Shown here one piece after another: positions 17,042 through 25,344 of a stretch of DNA of 64,000 nucleotides. The stretch's first letter is position 1, and each line of letters opens with the position of its first letter. This DNA is from JALZHR01 sp036388475. GTDB taxonomy: Bacteria > Acidobacteriota > Blastocatellia > Pyrinomonadales > Pyrinomonadaceae. The stretch is taken from contig DASVRT010000077.1 in assembly GCA_036388475.1 (NCBI GenBank), positions 1 to 64,000 on the forward strand. The letters run 5' to 3'. The translations under genes and the position numbers were made by a program. The notes under the pieces were generated by a model. That model did no database searches. It saw only the letters and a list, made by a program, of their open reading frames with translations, and was not told where the DNA came from.

Positions 17042-17533
17042 ATGAATCTGAAGATATTGTTTTTACTCGCATTTTTGGTTTTGCCGGCGGCGGCTCCGGC
17101 GCAGAAAAAAGAATTCGTCGGCTACCGGCACCGAGGCGTCGTCAGCGGCGAAACCTTGTCGAACGGCGCGCGGGATTTGGGCGGCGGTTTGCTGTCGAAC
17201 GAAGATTACGGCGTTTCGCGTTTTTCCAAAGGCAAAAAACAGATGCTGTGGCTGGAAAAAATCACCTCGCGCGATAAAAAAGGCATTCCGAGCTGGGAAG
17301 TTCTGGACGTTCTGGTCATCAATAATCCGAAGAAAAATCAGCAATTTTTGTTTTCCTACAGCTCGACCTGCACGCAGAACGACGAAGAAAATCTGGATTT
17401 GATTGTGCTCGCGGAATTACAGCCCGTGCAGAAAATCTATAAGATTTTAGAAGCCTGGCAAGCCGATTTGCTGAAAGAAAAATTCGAGAAGGTTTCCGTC
17501 GAAGGAATCAAATGCGATTACGTCGAGCCGTAA
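17042..17533 (+). CDS. Secreted hypothetical protein, 163 residues
   Basis: Signal peptide at 1-20 (MNLKILFLLAFLVLPAAAPA-Q). The mature region is mixed charged and hydrophobic with one internal Cys pair (STCTQNDEENLD and GIKCDY) that could form a disulfide in the periplasm. No family recognised. A ribosome site (CAAGGGGAAG) precedes the ATG; it lies 18 bases after the glycosylase stop and ends at a strong terminator, so it may share the glycosylase transcript. Confidence 0.75.
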   Translation: MNLKILFLLAFLVLPAAAPAQKKEFVGYRHRGVVSGETLSNGARDLGGGLLSNEDYGVSRFSKGKKQMLWLEKITSRDKKGIPSWEVLDVLVINNPKKNQQFLFSYSSTCTQNDEENLDLIVLAELQPVQKIYKILEAWQADLLKEKFEKVSVEGIKCDYVEP

Positions 17534-17548
17534 TCGCTCTGAAAATAT

Positions 17549-17582
17549 AAAAGCCGCCGCATAATTAAAGGCGGCGGCTTTT
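17549..17582 (+). terminator. Rho-independent terminator
   Basis: A perfect 12-bp GC-rich stem (17549-17560 with 17571-17582, AAAAGCCGCCGC) ending in TTTT, between convergent genes. Confidence 0.9.
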
Positions 17583-17601
17583 AACCTCGGGTCAATAACC
17601 T

Positions 17602-17844
17602 TTAACTGCAAAACTCCGTCTGGCAGAAATTAAAGCAAGCCATTCGCCATTGATTGCATCTCCACGGCTTTTCGCCGATGTTAAGGCATTCGTTATAATC
17701 GTCGTTGCAGCCCGCGTTGCACGCAGCGCATTCATCACCTAACTTAGCGGCTCTTTGAGAATCCGGCAAGACCAGAACGGAACAAGCCAGCAAAAATAAC
17801 AGCCCGAAAAGAACGATAAAGCGTTGACACAATTTCTTCGACAT
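17602..17844 (-). CDS. Cys-rich small lipoprotein or secreted peptide
   Basis: 80 residues, no family recognised. N-terminal signal at 1-20 ends in a lipobox-like LLAC (C21). The mature part has eight cysteines: C39, C42, C46, C53, C63, C70, C74, C79. Two C-x3-C pairs (42/46 and 70/74) flank a loop holding PWRCNQW, an arrangement that suggests a disulfide-stapled helical hairpin. A ribosome site (AGGAGAG) lies ahead of the ATG. It is convergent with the upstream secreted protein and otherwise isolated. Confidence 0.7.
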   Translation of the reverse strand: MSKKLCQRFIVLFGLLFLLACSVLVLPDSQRAAKLGDECAACNAGCNDDYNECLNIGEKPWRCNQWRMACFNFCQTEFCS

Positions 17845-18080
17845 ATTTCTCTCCTTTAGTTGTGAGCCAATCCCCAGGATTAGCGGTTAATTGTGAATTG
17901 GGACGTAAATTATCGAATTTACGGAAAATAAGCGTTGCCGGTAAAAATGATTATTGATTTACTTCGGCGAACAGTCAAGATTTTTGTCCGGCGCTTAATA
18001 AAGGATAACGAAGAAATTTGCTGAATTGCTTTTACAAAACAGCGCGGTCGGCGATTTATGTTTTGTGGTTCGACAAATAA

Positions 18081-18111
18081 AAAGGCGAATCCTGATTAAA
18101 GATTCGCCTTT
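18081..18111 (-). terminator. Terminator of the DUF2382 gene
   Basis: A perfect 10-bp stem (AAAGGCGAAT at 18081-18090 with its complement at 18102-18111), giving a T-rich tail on the minus strand 20 bases after the stop. The remaining bases between 17845 and 18080 hold nothing I can name. Confidence 0.8.
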
Positions 18112-18133
18112 CCGTAAATTCATTTCCTGAATT

Positions 18134-18988
18134 TTAGCTCGTTGCCTTGCGGGTATTGATGTTATCGTCGGTTTCCTGCGTAATGTTTCCGCCGGTTTCT
18201 TCGACGTCAACGTCCGTGCGGCGCACCGTGTCGCGGACGGTTTCTTCGCGTTCGGCAACCTGTTTGCCGACCGAAACTTCTTCGACGACGCGCGCCTGTT
18301 TGGAAACGACCGCTTCTTCGGCGCGTTCCGTCAATTCGATGTCGCCTTCCTGTATATTCTGTAAATCGGTGTCGGTGACGGCGCGATTTACCGGCTGACG
18401 ATTAACGACGATGTGTTCTTCGCGCAGGCGCAGAGTTTCTTCGACCGGCTTTTCGATGATGCGGCTGCGGATGCGCGCTCCGCCGCGTTCAACTGCGCGT
18501 TTGCCGACCTGCAATTCTTCTTCGATAACCGGAATCGACATTTCGCCTTCGGTCGTCGCCGCGTTTTGCGTCGTGTCGGTCATCGTATTCTGCTGCGTCG
18601 TGCCCGATGTCTGCGCGAAATTTTGTTGATATTGCGACGCGCGCTCGTCAACGTCGATTGCGCCGTGACGGTCGAGAATTTCGGCTGCCGCGCCGGCTCT
18701 CTCCGCCGAATCGACCTGAACGGTCAATATCGCGTCGGCGTCCTGCGCGAGAGTCGTGTAATTTTGCGCGGTCGTTTCATCGTCGCCGAACAGCGAGCTG
18801 AAAAAACTGCCGATGCTGTCGCCGACGCCCGTATTCGACGTCGTGCCCGTCGTGCTCGTAGTTGAATCGTCGTATCTTCTATCCGAAACGTCGATATGCT
18901 CACGAATAAAACCCTGCTGGACCAGTTCTTCCATCGCCACGCGGGCTTCGTTTTTGTTGTCGAACAAACCTATAACTGTATGTGTCAT
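18134..18988 (-). CDS. DUF2382 stress protein with N-terminal general-stress 17M-like domain
   Basis: 284 residues. N-terminal 50 residues (THTVIGLFDNKNEARVAMEELVQQGF) match the general stress protein 17M/YflT-like fold. A Thr/Ser/Gly-rich linker follows, and the C-terminal ~130 residues are the DUF2382 (YsnF/AvaK) domain of charged beta repeats (IPVIEEELQVGKRAVE, RIRSRIIEKPVEETL, LRLREEHIVVNRQPV). These proteins are linked to stress response and stationary phase in other bacteria; the biochemical role is unknown. Ribosome site AAGGAGG is strong. Confidence 0.88.
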   Translation of the reverse strand: MTHTVIGLFDNKNEARVAMEELVQQGFIREHIDVSDRRYDDSTTSTTGTTSNTGVGDSIGSFFSSLFGDDETTAQNYTTLAQDADAILTVQVDSAERAGAAAEILDRHGAIDVDERASQYQQNFAQTSGTTQQNTMTDTTQNAATTEGEMSIPVIEEELQVGKRAVERGGARIRSRIIEKPVEETLRLREEHIVVNRQPVNRAVTDTDLQNIQEGDIELTERAEEAVVSKQARVVEEVSVGKQVAEREETVRDTVRRTDVDVEETGGNITQETDDNINTRKATS

Positions 18989-19379
18989 AATACCTCCTTG
19001 AATATAAAGCCGAATTTATCGGCAAATCCCTTTTGATTAAACGCCGAAAATTTGCTTTTCGGCAACGTGTGCTGCGAGCCGTTTTCGTTTTTAACGACTG
19101 TTTTTTCTCCGAACAAAGAACATCGCTTTTGTTCGCGCTGAGTTTAAAAACTATCGGGCTTTCAGCAAGCGGCGTTCCACTTTTAAAGAAAAATCATTTG
19201 ATAAATAATTTTTAAATTTATAAGCGGTTTATTTATTCAAAAGAAAAAACGAAAATATTTCGCCGGACAGCTATGTTAAAATCGAACCTGAACATTGTTT
19301 GTATTGAATTGATTCTTTGTGCCAGTATCGAATACAGGCACCGGAGTTTCGGAAAGCGATTTTGAATAAACAAAACATA
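18989..19379. other. Intergenic region without a gene (391 bp)
   Basis: AT-rich spacer between divergent genes. The only open frame (60 codons from 19033) has no ribosome site or protein-like composition. It should hold the promoters of the DUF2382 and YgfZ genes. Confidence 0.6.
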
Positions 19380-20279
19380 ATGAGCAGAGATTTTTTGGAA
19401 GATTACCGGACAATCCGCGCCGGCGGAATCGGCTTTCGCGAGGCAAAGCGCGGATTGATTGAAGTTTCGGGCAAAGAAGCCGTCCAGTTTTTGAACGGCT
19501 TGATTACGAATGATGTCGCCGCGCTCGAAGACGGCGCGCAGCTGTCCGCCGCTTTTCCGAACGCGCAGGGACGGCTTCTGGCTTTCGCCCGCGTTCGGCG
19601 CCGAGGCGATAAATTTTTGTTTGAAACCGACGAACGGACGCACGCGAAAGTTTTTCAAAATCTTTATCGCTTTACTTTTGCCGGAGATTTTTTCGTCGAA
19701 GACCGTTCGGAGAATTACACGTATTTTGAAATTTCGAATTCCGGATTTCAGATTTCGAATCCGGATTCGATCGTTTTTAAGTCCAAATCGGGCGCAGACT
19801 TTTTCGTGCCGAAAGAGGCAGCGGAAAATTTCCGAAACGAATTGCTGAAAGCCGACGCCGTCGAGCTTTCCGAGGAGCTTGCGGAAGTTTTGCGCATCGA
19901 AAACGGCACGCCGCTTTACGGCGTCGATATGGACGAAACGACCGTCGTGCCGGAGACGGGTTTGGACGATGCCGTCAGCTTTAAAAAAGGCTGCTACATC
20001 GGGCAGGAAATAATCGCGCGCATTCATTTTCGCGGTCACGTCGCCAAAAAACTGACCGGATTGATTTTCGAAGCGGAAAACGCGGCGCTGAATCCGAACG
20101 ACGAGATAAAATCGCCCGAAGGTAAAAACGCGGGAAGAATTACGTCCGTGACATTTTCGCCGAAGCTCGAAAAAACAATCGCGCTCGCCTTTGTTCGCTA
20201 CGATTATCTGTCGCCGGGAACCGAGTTGAAAGTCAATGATTTAACGGCGAAAGTGAAGAATTTACCGTTCGTCGAATAG
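19380..20279 (+). CDS. ygfZ: Folate-binding protein YgfZ (Fe-S maturation)
   Basis: 299 residues from ATG 19380 (MSRDFLEDYRTIRAGG), preferred over the TTG-led longer frame. GcvT-like fold with the YgfZ signature KGCYIGQEIIARIHFRGHV, containing the conserved Cys. The protein uses tetrahydrofolate to support assembly or repair of certain Fe-S enzymes. It has an early ISVSGKEAVQFLNGLITND-like substrate loop typical of the family. It is followed after about 115 bases by a small helical protein. Confidence 0.9.
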   Translation: MSRDFLEDYRTIRAGGIGFREAKRGLIEVSGKEAVQFLNGLITNDVAALEDGAQLSAAFPNAQGRLLAFARVRRRGDKFLFETDERTHAKVFQNLYRFTFAGDFFVEDRSENYTYFEISNSGFQISNPDSIVFKSKSGADFFVPKEAAENFRNELLKADAVELSEELAEVLRIENGTPLYGVDMDETTVVPETGLDDAVSFKKGCYIGQEIIARIHFRGHVAKKLTGLIFEAENAALNPNDEIKSPEGKNAGRITSVTFSPKLEKTIALAFVRYDYLSPGTELKVNDLTAKVKNLPFVE

Positions 20280-20393
20280 ATAGTAAAATGTTTCGAGAGG
20301 ATTAAAGCCCAAACTGAGTTTCGGCTGATTCGCGCGGGCTTCGGCACAGACGACATCGAACGCGGCGACAGTGAAATTCAGGATTAATTGATA

Positions 20394-20666
20394 ATGAATG
20401 TCGCACAAATAAATATGAGTGATTTAGATTACCCGAACGCCAAACTCGCATACACGATTATCCAATCGCTTTTGCGCAATCAGGAAGCCTTGAGCGATTT
20501 GCTCGCCCTGATGGCGCACGCGCTCGACGAAGATGTCGCCAAAGCCCTGACGAATACGGGCGAGTGGCAAAGCTATCTCGAAGCCAAACGCGAGCTGGAA
20601 AACACGAAATTGCAGATTGAAAAGTTTACGGAAGAGTTGAAAAGACTGGAAAGCCAGACTGCCTGA
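20394..20666 (+). CDS. Small helical protein, 90 residues
   Basis: Start chosen at ATG 20394 with CAGGA 11 bases upstream. The protein is all-helical: residues about 15-60 form amphipathic helices (YTIIQSLLRNQEALSDLLALMAHAL), and residues 60-88 form a coiled coil (YLEAKRELENTKLQIEKFTEELKRLES). No family recognised. It lies 24 bases ahead of ypdA and is likely co-transcribed. Confidence 0.7.
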   Translation: MNVAQINMSDLDYPNAKLAYTIIQSLLRNQEALSDLLALMAHALDEDVAKALTNTGEWQSYLEAKRELENTKLQIEKFTEELKRLESQTA

Positions 20667-20690
20667 AGAGGAAAAGCGAAGATTTTAGAA

Positions 20691-21692
20691 ATGCTTGATT
20701 TAATAATAATCGGCGCCGGTCCCGCCGGAATTTCCGCCGCGTATGAAGCGCAAAAACTCGGACTAAGTTATCTGGTCCTCGAAAAAGGCTTAATCGGCAA
20801 CACGATTTACAATTACCCGATTGGCTTGGCGGTTTTTTCGACCGTCAACGAGCTGGAACTCATCAAAAACACTCTAAAACCGGCGCGCGAAAAGCCGACG
20901 CGCGAAGAGCTTCTGTCTTATTACGTGCGTTTCGTGCTGGAAAATAATCTGCGCGTCCGGACGGAAGAAGAAGTTTTAAACGTCGAAAAATCAGCCGACC
21001 GGCATTTTAAAATCACGACCGATAAAGGCGTCTACGCAGCGCAAAAAATTCTTTTCGCCATCGGCGCGATGGAATACCCGCGACATTTAAACGTGCCCGG
21101 CGAGGATTTGCCGAAGGTGCAGCATCTTTTCCGCGAGACTTACCCGTATGTCAAAAAAAACGCGATGGTCATCGGCGGCGGAAACTCGGCGGGCGAAGCC
21201 GCGCTGTTTCTGGCGCAGGAAGGCGCGAACGCAATCTTGGCGATTTTTCGCGCCGATTGGGAAAACAACGACCCGCAACAGGGCTGCATCAAATACTGGG
21301 TCAAACAGCCGCTCGAACAGGAGCTGGAAAAAAATTGTCTGAACGTTTATTTTCTGAAACGCGTGGTTGAAATCCGCGAAAAGGAAATCGTTTTGGAAAA
21401 CGAAAACGGCTTGATTGAAACTTTTCCGAACGACGTCGTTTTCATTCTTATCGGCGCGGACGCGGAATTGGGATTATTGAAAAATCTCGGCGTCGAAACG
21501 CGGGCGTCGAAATACGGCGAAGTTCCGGTTTACGACGAGGAAACCTTTGAAACGAACGTCGCGGGCGTTTACGTCGCCGGGCATTTCACCGAGGCGCGGC
21601 ACATCGCGGGCGCGATTCAGGTGCCGAAAAAAATTATCCCGAAAATCGCCGCGCGACTGGCGGAAACGAGAAGCCTTTCGTCGGCAAAATAA
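20691..21692 (+). CDS. ypdA: YpdA-type putative bacillithiol disulfide reductase
   Basis: 333 residues, a two-dinucleotide-binding flavoprotein. The FAD motif GAGPAGISAAYEA is at the N-terminus, and the NADPH motif GGGNSAGEAALFLA is central. The C-terminal FAD segment reads GVYVAGHFTEARHIAGAIQ. No CxxC redox pair is present, as expected for YpdA and unlike thioredoxin reductase. In Firmicutes YpdA reduces bacillithiol disulfide with NADPH, so its presence suggests bacillithiol is the main low-molecular-weight thiol here; that needs bshA/B/C elsewhere. Confidence 0.9.
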   Translation: MLDLIIIGAGPAGISAAYEAQKLGLSYLVLEKGLIGNTIYNYPIGLAVFSTVNELELIKNTLKPAREKPTREELLSYYVRFVLENNLRVRTEEEVLNVEKSADRHFKITTDKGVYAAQKILFAIGAMEYPRHLNVPGEDLPKVQHLFRETYPYVKKNAMVIGGGNSAGEAALFLAQEGANAILAIFRADWENNDPQQGCIKYWVKQPLEQELEKNCLNVYFLKRVVEIREKEIVLENENGLIETFPNDVVFILIGADAELGLLKNLGVETRASKYGEVPVYDEETFETNVAGVYVAGHFTEARHIAGAIQVPKKIIPKIAARLAETRSLSSAK

Positions 21693-21834
21693 GTTATAAT
21701 TAAAGATTCAAAGGTGAAAATCAAACGGGTAAATCGCCTTTGCGGGCTTTGCTTTTAAAGAAAGTTTTTTAACGCAAAGAGCGCAAGAAGTATTTGATTT
21801 TTACTCGTAATTTTTTAAACGAAATTGTATTCAA

Positions 21835-23994
21835 ATGAACATCGCACGCGCCAGAGAAATCCTCAAACATCAATTCGGCTACGATTCGTTTCGGATGAAT
21901 CAGCAGCAGGCGATTGAAACCGTTTTGCAGCGAAAAGACTGCGTCGTGCTGATGCCGACCGGCGGCGGAAAATCGCTGTGTTATCAAATTCCCGCGCTGC
22001 TGCTCGACGGCTTAACCGTAGTTATTTCGCCGCTTATCGCTTTGATGAAAGACCAGGTCGATGCGCTGAAAAACAACGGCGTCGAAGCCGCGTTTTTAAA
22101 TTCGACGCAGACCGCGCCGGAACAGACGGAAGTTTTTCGCGCGATTCGCACCGGCAGATTGAAGCTGCTTTACGTCGCGCCGGAAAGATTGATGCACTCG
22201 GGCGACCAGTTTATCGAATTTTTAAAAGGCGCGCGCGTTTCGCTGTTTGCAATTGACGAAGCGCATTGTATTTCGAGTTGGGGACACGATTTCCGACCCG
22301 AATATATGCAGCTCAGGAAATTGAAAATACATTTTCCGGACGTGCCGCTGATTGCGCTGACGGCGACCGCCGATAAATTGGTGCGCAAAGACATCGTCGA
22401 GCGTCTCGGACTGAAAAACGCCGAGCTTTTCCTGTCCAGCTTCAATCGCCCGAACATCTTTTATAAAGTCGAGCCGAAGCGAAATTCCTACGCGCGCCTT
22501 CTGGAATATCTCGAAGAGCGGCGCGAGGAAAGCGGAATTATTTATTGTTTGAGCCGAAATTCGGTCGATGGTCTGGCGGAAGATTTGCGCGGCGAAGGCT
22601 TTCAGGCTTTGCCGTATCACGCCGGTCTGGACAAGGACGCGCGCGACCGGCATCAGGAATTATTTTTAAAAGACGAGGTGAAAATCATCGTCGCCACCAT
22701 CGCTTTCGGAATGGGCATCGACAAATCGAACGTGCGTTTTGTCGTGCATCTGGATTTGCCGAAAAACATCGAAAGCTATTACCAGGAAACCGGACGCGCC
22801 GGACGCGACGGGCTGCAAAGCGAGGCGCTTTTATTTTTCAGCTGGGGCGACATCAATAAATTAAAAGGTTTCGCCGAGGTCGAAGGCAATCAATCGCAGA
22901 CCGACATAATGCTCAAAAAGCTGAATCTGATGGGACAATTCGGCGATTTGAAAACCTGTCGCCGCAAATTCCTGCTCGGTTATTTTTCCGAAGAGATGGC
23001 GGAAGACTGCGGCAATTGCGACAACTGCAACACCGAGTTCGAGCGTTTTGACGGCACGATAATCGCGCAGAAAGCTTTGAGCGCCGTTTATCGCACCGGA
23101 CAGCGTTTCGGCTTGAGCTACCTGATAGATTTCCTGCGCGGCTCGCAGGCGAAAACGATTCGCGACGAGCATAAAAATTTGAAAACTTACGGCGTCGGCG
23201 CGGATATTTCCAAAAACAACTGGTTCGATTATTTTAAAGATTTAATCTCGCAGGGCTATCTGGCGCAGACCGAAGGGCAATATCCGTTGATTGTTTTGAC
23301 GGAAAAAAGCGAAGCCGTGCTGCGCGGCAGCGAGCGCGTCGAATTGATAAAAGTGACGATTAAGGAAGACAAAAAAACTTCGCTCGTCTCGGCGGTTTCG
23401 CATCCGTATGAAAAGGATTTGTTCAATGATTTGAAACAGGTGCGGATAAGTTTTGCGAGAAGCGAAAACGTGCCGCCGTATGTGGTTTTTTCCGACGCGA
23501 CTTTGGTCGAATTCGCCACTTTTCTGCCGCAAAACGAATTCGAGATGCGAAAAATTTCCGGCGTCGGCGATTTGAAATGGCAGAAATACGGCGCGGATTT
23601 TCTGCGCGAGATAAAAAATTACTGCGAGCAAAACAATCTCGAATCGCGCATCGACTTGAAATCGCCGAAACGCGAGCGTAAAAGCCGCACCAAACGCGAC
23701 GAAAACGGCAACGATACTTTCAGCGTCACGCTCGATATGTTTCGTTCGGGAATGGCGATTGAAGAAATCGCCGAGGCGCGCGGATTGGCGAAAGGCACGA
23801 TTGAGATGCATCTCGTCAAGTTTATCCAGAGCGGCGAAATCAGTCTCGAAGACCTCGTTCTGGAACGCAAAATCGAGCCGATTAGAAACGCTATCCTGCG
23901 CCTGAACGCCGGTTTCGCCGTCGCTCCGGTGAAGGAATTTTTAGGCGAAAACTACAGCTACTCCGAAATCCGCGCGGTGATGGCGACGATGTAA
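21835..23994 (+). CDS. recQ: ATP-dependent DNA helicase RecQ
   Basis: 719 residues. Superfamily 2 motifs: Walker A GGGKSLCYQ, DEAH in AIDEAHCISSWGHDFRPEY, and motif VI QETGRAGRDG. The RecQ zinc site is C-x16-C-x2-C-x2-C-like (CRRKFLLGYFSEEMAEDCGNCDNC), then a winged helix and an HRDC domain at about 525-590. An extra C-terminal helix-turn-helix (about 625-715, MAIEEIAEARGLAKGTIEMHL) makes it longer than E. coli RecQ and is common in this phylum. It unwinds recombination and repair intermediates 3' to 5'. The gene ends at a heptamer hairpin. Confidence 0.95.
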   Translation: MNIARAREILKHQFGYDSFRMNQQQAIETVLQRKDCVVLMPTGGGKSLCYQIPALLLDGLTVVISPLIALMKDQVDALKNNGVEAAFLNSTQTAPEQTEVFRAIRTGRLKLLYVAPERLMHSGDQFIEFLKGARVSLFAIDEAHCISSWGHDFRPEYMQLRKLKIHFPDVPLIALTATADKLVRKDIVERLGLKNAELFLSSFNRPNIFYKVEPKRNSYARLLEYLEERREESGIIYCLSRNSVDGLAEDLRGEGFQALPYHAGLDKDARDRHQELFLKDEVKIIVATIAFGMGIDKSNVRFVVHLDLPKNIESYYQETGRAGRDGLQSEALLFFSWGDINKLKGFAEVEGNQSQTDIMLKKLNLMGQFGDLKTCRRKFLLGYFSEEMAEDCGNCDNCNTEFERFDGTIIAQKALSAVYRTGQRFGLSYLIDFLRGSQAKTIRDEHKNLKTYGVGADISKNNWFDYFKDLISQGYLAQTEGQYPLIVLTEKSEAVLRGSERVELIKVTIKEDKKTSLVSAVSHPYEKDLFNDLKQVRISFARSENVPPYVVFSDATLVEFATFLPQNEFEMRKISGVGDLKWQKYGADFLREIKNYCEQNNLESRIDLKSPKRERKSRTKRDENGNDTFSVTLDMFRSGMAIEEIAEARGLAKGTIEMHLVKFIQSGEISLEDLVLERKIEPIRNAILRLNAGFAVAPVKEFLGENYSYSEIRAVMATM

Positions 23995-23996
23995 TC

Positions 23997-24074
23997 AAGG
24001 CGAAACGCGAAATGCAGAGTGCAAAATTTTAGGAATTAATTCCATTTTGCACTCTGCATTTCGCGTTTCGCCTT
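23997..24074. repeat. Heptamer hairpin, 31-bp perfect arms
   Basis: 23997-24027 is perfectly complementary to 24044-24074, loop of 16 bases. The arm is built of 7-bp units GCGAAAC, GCGAAAT, GCAGAGT, GCAAAAT. It lies between convergent recQ and the next gene, so it may also terminate both transcripts. Confidence 0.92.
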
Positions 24075-24080
24075 TTCAAC

Positions 24081-25136
24081 TTACTGAGGTTTAGCGGTTC
24101 TGAAGAAAACTCTGTTCGGCGATTCCTTGAATTTATCCGCGATGTCGGCGGGATTCAGTTCGTAGCTCGTCACTTCAATCGTCTCGTCGTCTTTGCCGCC
24201 GATGGTCTGCGTCCAGCGATACGGTAATTGCACGCCGCCGACGGTGCGGTAATCGGAAAATTTGACCTGGAATTCAGCCAGTTCCGGCGCGGGCATTCTT
24301 TCTCGCAAATTTTCCCGCACAACTTTCACGTCCTCGTTTGTGTTCGCTTTGCCTTCTTCTTTTCTGATTTTGATAATAAAAGGTTTCGGAGCCTGATAAG
24401 TCATCATCGCGACCAGATGCGTCGTTTTGTCGAGGTACAGACGAACGCTTGAGCCGTTTGCCGACGCTTCGACGATGTCGCAATTTGCGCCGTCAACGCT
24501 GCCTTCGCCGGCGTATTTATAAGAAACGTCAGTGCCCGGCGGCGGCGTTAAGAGCAGCGCCAGCGAAGTGCGGAATAATTCGTTTTGGTGAAATGCGGCA
24601 GGCGGCACCAGCCCGTCTTTATTATCTTTATAGAGAATAATTCTTCTGTCCTGAACTTTTTCGCCGTCGCCGTTAACCACAACCTTTTCGCCGCCTTCAT
24701 TTTTCATAACGAACACGGCTTTTTTCTTCTCGCCGCCTTCTTCGGCGGGAAGCATAACTCTTTCTTTCAGCTCGCCGCTCTGCCGGATGACGATAACTTC
24801 TTTATCGACGTTTTCGAATTTTTCGCCGCCCGCGCCTTCGCGGCGCAGCTTCATCGTTTTGCTGAATTGATTCGGCAGTTGCAGATTCATTTCCCAATCG
24901 CCCTGCTCGGATTTAGCCGTTCCGTCAAAATCGAAAGTTTTGGTGACGCGCCCGCTGATTGTCAGGCTTCTGACCGCGGCGATTGATTGCTCGCCGCCGA
25001 CCGCCTGGCGCGCCTGGCGCACGAGTTCGAGCGCGCGCTCGTCGGATTTGAATCTCGCTCCGACGCCTTCAATCAAGCCGCCGAGACCGATAAAAAATGT
25101 TGCTGCACAAAGAATCGATACGATAAATTTTTTCAT
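24081..25136 (-). CDS. Secreted hypothetical protein, LolA-like fold suspected
   Basis: 351 residues with a signal peptide at 1-27. The N-terminal region (ALELVRQARQAVGGEQSIAAVRSLTISGRV) followed by repeated beta strands with phrases such as GDWEMNLQLPNQFSKTMKL, VRLYLDKTTHLVAMMTYQ and TVGGVQLPYRWTQTI resembles outer-membrane lipoprotein-sorting (LolA/LolB-like) folds used by many periplasmic proteins. The resemblance is structural guesswork. Ribosome site AAGGAGC. Convergent with recQ and divergent from the sensor kinase. Confidence 0.7.
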   Translation of the reverse strand: MKKFIVSILCAATFFIGLGGLIEGVGARFKSDERALELVRQARQAVGGEQSIAAVRSLTISGRVTKTFDFDGTAKSEQGDWEMNLQLPNQFSKTMKLRREGAGGEKFENVDKEVIVIRQSGELKERVMLPAEEGGEKKKAVFVMKNEGGEKVVVNGDGEKVQDRRIILYKDNKDGLVPPAAFHQNELFRTSLALLLTPPPGTDVSYKYAGEGSVDGANCDIVEASANGSSVRLYLDKTTHLVAMMTYQAPKPFIIKIRKEEGKANTNEDVKVVRENLRERMPAPELAEFQVKFSDYRTVGGVQLPYRWTQTIGGKDDETIEVTSYELNPADIADKFKESPNRVFFRTAKPQ

Positions 25137-25276
25137 ATGTTTGCTCCTTAGAATTAAGATTTCACGTCTGATGACGTTTCAGAGTATGACAAACGTCGGC
25201 GGGCGAATGGTTAAGACGACGAAAAGAATTTGTTAAGAATGTAAAATGTTTTGTAAAGCCATTTACAGAAATCGAA

Positions 25277-25342
25277 AGATGTTAGATGCTAGATGTCGGG
25301 TGACGGTCGGACTAATATCCGGCATCCGGCATCCGGCATCTG
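25277..25342. repeat. Heptamer hairpin just before the sensor kinase start
   Basis: Left arm AGATGTT (25277), AGATGCT, AGATGTC, GGGTGAC; right arm CCGGCAT (25319), CCGGCAT, CCGGCAT, CTG. Arms pair imperfectly. It ends 2 bases before ATG 25345, where a ribosome site would be expected. Confidence 0.85.
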
Positions 25343-25344
25343 TT

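Noticed and set aside
19033..19215. 60-residue plus-strand ORF
   Set aside because: No ribosome site and unlike protein in composition; it lies in a divergent promoter region.
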